From Streptomyces viridochromogenes DSM 40736 (lineage in GTDB: Bacteria > Actinomycetota > Actinomycetes > Streptomycetales > Streptomycetaceae), in the NCBI RefSeq assembly GCF_000158955.1, contig NZ_GG657757.1, forward strand, positions 4,184,309 through 4,248,308: DNA of 64,000 nucleotides, given 5' to 3'. Positions 59,705 through 64,000 of this stretch are shown in pieces. Under the pieces are notes generated by a model that was not told the origin of the DNA, searched no databases, and saw only the letters and a list, made by a program, of their open reading frames with translations. A program made the position numbers and the translations under genes. How positions within the stretch are numbered: the stretch's first letter is position 1; each line of letters begins with the position of its first letter.

Positions 59705-61945
59705 TTATCTCCTTCGCCGGAGCTGCTCGGTGCAGGTGCAGCGCAACAGGGGCTGTTCGTTCTCCGCGAGGCCGCTCCAGTCCGTCGCCGTCCTGCTGAG
59801 CCGACCCGCGCCCTCGAAGTCCATGATCGAGAGGAGGTCCAGCAGCTTGGCCAGCGTGCGGGCCGTCTCCTTGCCGGTAGGACGGGTGCGTTCCTCGCAC
59901 AGCCATACGGCGTGCAGCAGCTGGTCGACCGTGCGGCGCAGAGGCGGGCCGTCAACGGTGACCAGGCCCTGGGCGCGGTCCCGCCGGGCGTCCGCCCCGC
60001 CCGGGTAGGGCGCCTGGGCGATCTCCAGGAGGTCGGCGCACCACTCGCGCGGGCGCCCGGGCAGGGTCGCGGCGAGGTGGCTGACGACGTCGTCCGCGCC
60101 GCCCGAGACCAGGTGATGGTTCATCCGGTGTGCGGTGAGGGATCGGAAGGCCCCCTCGTCCGGGCCTCTGTTGCCCGAGACCCCGTTGTCCGAGACCCCG
60201 TGGTCCGGGCCCCCGTCGCGCTGAACGCCTCCCTCCCCCGCCGCCCGCCGCGCGTAGTGGTCGCGCAGCAGGTGGTGGTCGGCGTACCAGGCGGCGCCGC
60301 CGGGGCGTAGTCCGTACAGCCGGTGCACCAGCAGCTGGCGGAGGCCGAAGTCGCCTATGAAGTGGCGTTCGCAGGTGGGCCAGCCGGTGTCGATGAGGAG
60401 CTGGGAGACGTGATGGGCGGTCAGGTGGTGGACGTGGCCCGACTGGTGATGACGCAGCAGGACGTCCGCGCACTCCGTGTCGTGGGCCACCGACAGGTGG
60501 GTGAGGAGGTCGAGCCAGTGGGCGTGGTGCTCGGTCGGGAGACGTACCGGTAACTGGTCCAGGATCAGTTCCCGCAGGAGCACGTCCGCGACCGGGTGTT
60601 CGGGGGCGCCGTCGCCGGGGAGTCCCGGCAGCCGTAAGCGGGCGTCGAGGATGTCCCGGTCATTGGCGTCGGCCGGCATGCGGAACTCGGCCGCGGCCGC
60701 GGCCAGCCGGATCACCGTGTGGGGCCGGCCGCCGCTCAGCCGGGCCACGGCGGCGTCGATACGGCGGCGGTTCGTGCCGCCCTCCGGCTCGGCGCGCCGC
60801 TGTCTTCGCACCGTCTCCCGGCGGAGCTGGTCGCCCGTGAGCAACGGCATCCGCAGCAGCAGCACGCCGTCGGCCAGCGGGGCCCGGTCCGCGCCCGCGT
60901 CGGTACGGCGGGACCAGGCGGGCGGGGCGCCGTCGGCGGGGCGGTACTCCGCCGGTGGTGTCACCTCCTGGGACGGCAGACCACCGTGCAGGAAGGCACC
61001 GCCGTCGCGCCGGCGTGCCGTGCCGACGATCACCACGCGGTCGCGCTGCCCGGCCCGGCGGTCGGTGAGCACGGCGCGCAGCACCTGCTCGCCCAGGGGC
61101 GACTCGGCGTGGTCCAGCAGCAGGCCGGGGCGGCCGACCCGGCGCAGCCAGCCGGAGGCCGAGGCGTACGCCGCCTCGAGGTCCTCGCGCAGGGCCCGGA
61201 AGAGAAAGCTCTCCGCCACCTCCCGGGCCTCGCCGCCGGCCCGGAAGTCGGCGGCGAGGATACGCAGGCCGATCCGGGGCTGGCCGGCCGCGCCCGGGTA
61301 CGCGCCGTAGATCCGTTCCAGTTCCGCCCTGCCCCGGGGCGCCAGACGCTCGAAGAGGGCGTCCAGGAGGGCGTTGCTCACGGCCGCCGAGTACGGGTCG
61401 AAGGCCTGCCCGGACAGGGTGGTCAGCAGATTGCGGATGGTGCCGCGCAGCACGCCGCGCCAGAAGTCGCCGGTGCCCAGACCGCGCAGGCGCTGCCTCT
61501 GGGCGAGGCCCTCGTACCGTTCGGCCTCCGTCGCCACCGCCTCGGGCGTGCCCTCCGCGACGCCGGTGGCGATCATGGCCACGCCCGCGAAGAAACGCGG
61601 AAAGGCGAACGAGCCGCCCGTGCCCTGCCAGGTGCACAGCCGCCGCGCCACCTCGACCAGGGCCTCGGTCGCGGCCGAGCGGGCGCCGGGCTCCGGGTCC
61701 GCGCGATCGGCGAACACCGGGGAGGCGCAGTCCAGGTGGATCAACGGCACCTTGGCGGCGAAACGGTCCCGCACGGCCCGCAGCAGCCGTCCCTTGCCCA
61801 TGCCCGGGCCGCCGGTGAGCAGCACGACGGGTAGGTCGGGACCGTACAGCGGCTCCCGGCCGGCACCCGACGGTGCCCGGCCGAGCAGACGGGCGAAGAA
61901 GCCGTCCTCGTCGAGGAGTCTCTCGAACCCCAGTTCTTCACACAC
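59705..61945 (-). CDS. Large P-loop NTPase-like protein
   Basis: 746 residues. Walker A in VVLLTGGPGMGKGRLLRAV (about residue 45), then LIHLDCASP and a central GLLLDHAESPLGEQVL, a possible Walker B-like strand, followed by a long helical region with no named domain. The architecture recalls AAA/STAND-type proteins, but I cannot assign a sub-family. GGGGGG before the GTG at 61945 supports the start. Directly upstream of, and almost overlapping, the binding-fold protein gene; the pair probably works together. Confidence 0.7.
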   Translation of the reverse strand: MCEELGFERLLDEDGFFARLLGRAPSGAGREPLYGPDLPVVLLTGGPGMGKGRLLRAVRDRFAAKVPLIHLDCASPVFADRADPEPGARSAATEALVEVARRLCTWQGTGGSFAFPRFFAGVAMIATGVAEGTPEAVATEAERYEGLAQRQRLRGLGTGDFWRGVLRGTIRNLLTTLSGQAFDPYSAAVSNALLDALFERLAPRGRAELERIYGAYPGAAGQPRIGLRILAADFRAGGEAREVAESFLFRALREDLEAAYASASGWLRRVGRPGLLLDHAESPLGEQVLRAVLTDRRAGQRDRVVIVGTARRRDGGAFLHGGLPSQEVTPPAEYRPADGAPPAWSRRTDAGADRAPLADGVLLLRMPLLTGDQLRRETVRRQRRAEPEGGTNRRRIDAAVARLSGGRPHTVIRLAAAAAEFRMPADANDRDILDARLRLPGLPGDGAPEHPVADVLLRELILDQLPVRLPTEHHAHWLDLLTHLSVAHDTECADVLLRHHQSGHVHHLTAHHVSQLLIDTGWPTCERHFIGDFGLRQLLVHRLYGLRPGGAAWYADHHLLRDHYARRAAGEGGVQRDGGPDHGVSDNGVSGNRGPDEGAFRSLTAHRMNHHLVSGGADDVVSHLAATLPGRPREWCADLLEIAQAPYPGGADARRDRAQGLVTVDGPPLRRTVDQLLHAVWLCEERTRPTGKETARTLAKLLDLLSIMDFEGAGRLSRTATDWSGLAENEQPLLRCTCTEQLRRRR

Positions 61946-62322
61946 GGACCCCCCATGGTGTGCCTGCCCGCCCGGGGCGGGTGACCGTGACCGATGTGCC
62001 AGAAAAGATCCAGTGGAACACGGAATCATCCGGTCGGACAACGGGGGCTACATGGAAGGAAGTTGCGAAAAATTCCCGGGCCGATCCCGGCGACGACCGC
62101 CCGCTCCGGTCCCGGCCGATCCCGGCCGCTCCGGTCCCAGCTGACCCCGGCGCCCCCTGCCCGCTCCGATCCCAGCCGACCCCGGCGACCCCTGCCCGCT
62201 CCGGTCCCGACCGGCCCCGGCTACGCCTGCCCGCTCCGGTCCCAGCCGAGCCCGGCGACCCTGCCGGTCCGAGGCGGGCCGACCCCGGCTACACCTGTCG
62301 GCCCGCCTCGGGCCGACCCCGG
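61946..62322. repeat. Intergenic tandem array of about 35-bp units
   Basis: From about 62085 to 62348 roughly seven imperfect units of 34-36 bp recur, each with CCGCTCCGGTCCCAGCC and ACCCCGGC parts. CCTGCCGGTCCGAGGCGGGCC at 62260-62280 is exact again at 62328-62348, where it forms the last codons of the gene at 62323, so part of the array derives from that gene's 3' end. No gene in the gap. Confidence 0.7.
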
Positions 62323-62790
62323 CTACACCTGCCGGTCCGAGGCGGGCCAGACGTAGGGGAGGTCGCCCGGAACCTCCGGGAAGTGCCGCGTGTAGGTCGT
62401 CGGATCCTTGCGGACCAGGGCCGAGCGGTGGCTGCGGTGGAAGGAGTCGTCGCCCAGCCAGGGCGGCAGCTCGCCCTCGGCCGCCAGTACCGGCTGGTCC
62501 CGGACCGGCGCGTGCGGGCGGGCCGTCGCGAGGTCGGCGACCAGCGTGGCCGCGCAGCTGTCCTGGTGGCCCAGCTCGCGCCAGACGCGGCAGATCTCCA
62601 GGCCGTAGCGGACCAGGGCCTCCTCGTACCCGGCCCACATCCGTACGGCCGGGTGCCTTCGCCACCCGTAGCCCGGCACGACCAGGCCGCGCAGGACCTG
62701 AAGGGCCTCGACCCGTTGTTTGCCGAGCCGACGGCGGTCCAGGACCAGGGCCGACTCCCGGAAGCCGGGGTAGGGGAGGAACGTCTGCAC
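62323..62790 (-). CDS. MSMEG_6728-type protein (Pyr_excise family)
   Basis: 155 residues: MQTFLPYPGFRESALVLDRRRLGKQRVEALQVLRGLVVPGYGWRRHPAVRMWAGYEEAL, then HRSHRSALVRKDPTTYTRHFPEVP. It matches the actinobacterial branch of the pyrimidine-dimer DNA glycosylase-like family (PF03013), whose members in phage T4 cut UV-damaged DNA; whether this branch is an active glycosylase is not established. Its final codons lie inside the downstream tandem repeat. Confidence 0.8.
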   Translation of the reverse strand: MQTFLPYPGFRESALVLDRRRLGKQRVEALQVLRGLVVPGYGWRRHPAVRMWAGYEEALVRYGLEICRVWRELGHQDSCAATLVADLATARPHAPVRDQPVLAAEGELPPWLGDDSFHRSHRSALVRKDPTTYTRHFPEVPGDLPYVWPASDRQV

Positions 62791-62805
62791 GCCGTCGTCC
62801 CCGGG

Positions 62806-64000
62806 TCAGCGGGCCGCGCCCGTGGGGAGGGCCTGTTCCGCCCAGATGGTCTTGCCCGTGGCGCTCTGGCGGGTGCCCCAGCGGTCCGTCAGCTGGGCCA
62901 CGAGGAGCAGGCCGCGGCCGCCCTCGTCGTAGGTGCGTGCGCGCCGCAGGTGGGGTGCGGTGTTGCCGCCGTCGGAGACCTCGCAGATCAGGGCGGTGTC
63001 GCGGATCAGGCGGAGCTGGATCGGCGGCTCGGCGTGGCGGATCGCGTTGGTGACGAGTTCACTGACGACCAGTTCGGTGACGAAGACCGCGTCGGACAGC
63101 CCCCACCTCTCCATCTGCGCCACCACGTCCTTGCGGGTCTGGGCGACCGCCGACGGGTCGGCCGGCACCGACCAGGTGGCGAACTGGCTCGCGTCGAGCG
63201 CCCGGGTGCGGGCGATGAGCAGGGCCACGTCGTCGGCCGGGCGCTGCGGCAGCAGGTCGGCCAGCACCGTGTCGCACAGGGCGTCCAGCGAGGGCGCCGG
63301 GCGGACGAGGGCCTCCCGCAGCCGGTGCACCCCGGTGTCGAGGTCCCGGTCCCGGGTCTCGACCAGGCCGTTGGTGTAGAGCGCGAGGAGGCTGCCCTCG
63401 GGGATGTCCACCTCGGTGGCCTCGTACGGCAGGCCGCCCACACCGAGGGGCGTCGCGGCAGGCAGGCCGACGAGTTCGACGCCCCCGTCAGGACTCACGA
63501 GGGCCGGCACGGGATGCCCGGCTCCGGAGAAGCAACAGCGGCGCGACACGGGGTCGTAGACGGCGTACAGGCAGGTCGCGCCCACGTCCCCGGAGGTTTC
63601 CGCCGGTCCGGCGGGGTCGGTGCGACCGCTGGGGTTCATGGGACCACTGGGGTTCATGTGACCGGTGGGGTTCATGTGACCGGTGGGGTCCAGATGACCG
63701 GCGGCCGCCGCGCGTTCCTCGACTGTGCCGACTTCACCGGCCTGCCTGACCTCCGAGGGCCCGGTCCCCTCCTCGCCCTCCTCCTCCAGGTTCAGCCGGG
63801 CGACCAGGTCGTCCAGGTGGGTGAGGAGTTCGTCGCAGGGCAGGTCGATGTCGGCGAGGGTGCGTACGGCCGTCCGCAGCCGGCCCATGGTCGCGGAGGC
63901 GTGCAGACCGTGGCCGACGACGTCACCGACGACCAGGGCCACCCGCGCCCCGGAGAGGGGAATGACGTCGAACCAGTCCCCGCCGACCCCCGCGTGTCCG
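62806..64000 (-). CDS. SpoIIE-type phosphatase fused to GHKL ATPase, 5' end cut by window
   Basis: The visible 398 codons begin inside the PP2C/SpoIIE domain: GGDWFDVIP and VVGDVVGHGLHASATM carry both metal motifs intact, unlike the protein at 6021. ADDVALLIAR ends the domain. A GHKL anti-sigma-type ATPase follows (VVSELVTNAIRHA, VSDGGNTAPHLRRARTYDEGGRGLLLVAQLTD). An acidic insert holds a short repeat GHMNPTG/GHMNPSG. PAS or GAF sensor domains are usual upstream and should lie beyond the window. It probably controls a sigma factor through an anti-sigma antagonist. Confidence 0.9.
   Translation of the reverse strand, partial: GHAGVGGDWFDVIPLSGARVALVVGDVVGHGLHASATMGRLRTAVRTLADIDLPCDELLTHLDDLVARLNLEEEGEEGTGPSEVRQAGEVGTVEERAAAAGHLDPTGHMNPTGHMNPSGPMNPSGRTDPAGPAETSGDVGATCLYAVYDPVSRRCCFSGAGHPVPALVSPDGGVELVGLPAATPLGVGGLPYEATEVDIPEGSLLALYTNGLVETRDRDLDTGVHRLREALVRPAPSLDALCDTVLADLLPQRPADDVALLIARTRALDASQFATWSVPADPSAVAQTRKDVVAQMERWGLSDAVFVTELVVSELVTNAIRHAEPPIQLRLIRDTALICEVSDGGNTAPHLRRARTYDEGGRGLLLVAQLTDRWGTRQSATGKTIWAEQALPTGAAR

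Noticed and set aside
62085..62348. CRISPR-like array
   Set aside because: Units are directly contiguous, diverged and without unique spacers, and no cas genes are present in the window.
62048..62665. 205-codon minus-strand frame through the tandem array
   Set aside because: Ends in repeat-encoded Gly/Arg/Ala sequence and is out of frame with the Pyr_excise-type gene it overlaps.

Overview
The window is chromosomal DNA from a high-GC actinomycete, almost certainly a Streptomyces. Lines I counted in housekeeping genes are about 72% G+C. It carries the purine genes purM, purF, purLQS, purC and purD in the usual Streptomyces neighbourhood: dnaX, SRP RNA, valine dehydrogenase, bldC, an hrpA-type helicase, a second Lsr2-type protein and DUF3073/DUF6274 proteins. 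A perfect parS-like palindrome between two tRNA genes fits a position in the origin-proximal core of the chromosome.

Layout. 1-2601: a RibD-type reductase, a MarR regulator and a GTP cyclohydrolase II tied together by three copies of one palindromic operator, then a second MarR gene with a SigB-type promoter. 3052-9067: a stressosome module (RsbR, RsbS, RsbT and an RsbT-RsbX fusion in one overlapping operon, plus a GAF-PP2C protein) facing a MarR gene and a SigB/SigF-family sigma factor. 9163-15407: a decayed XRE regulator, tRNA-Lys, a DEAD-box helicase with a shifted C-terminus, a lipoprotein, a zincin, a membrane metallophosphoesterase and tRNA-Glu/Asp/Phe. 15644-24233: hrpA, a second identical tRNA-Asp and its relic, DUF6274, bldC, vdh, DUF3073. 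24324-45816: purine and dnaX core with lsrL, an ABC-transporter/two-component module between two near-identical tRNA-Gly genes, and an N,N-dimethylformamidase-like protein.

46058-55140 is the accessory region. A tRNA-Ser gene is followed by a genomic island bounded by a 92-bp perfect direct repeat (anticodon loop of the tRNA through its 3' end and terminator). A third partial repeat lies 1.8 kb further on, and only the apparent C-terminal scrap of an integrase remains. The island holds a DUF6415 gene, an unknown gene, an XRE/TPR-like regulator with a palindromic operator, a long imperfect inverted repeat, a two-gene low-GC operon (three-helix membrane protein plus HD-domain/Hsp90-like ATPase fusion) and a frameshifted orphan Imm53 immunity gene. 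The HD-Hsp90 plus membrane-protein pair is the best candidate here for an undescribed defence or conflict system.

55244-64000 returns to Streptomyces-like genes of mostly unknown function: small membrane proteins, an 11-residue-repeat protein, a LapA-like protein, a periplasmic-binding-type lipoprotein or membrane-anchored protein paired with a large P-loop protein, a Pyr_excise-type protein whose 3' end has been copied into a tandem repeat, and a SpoIIE-type phosphatase/ATPase cut by the window end.

Several genes are broken by a single base (dnaX, DEAD-box helicase, Imm53, XRE). For dnaX and the helicase, sequencing or assembly indels in G/C runs are at least as likely as real mutations.
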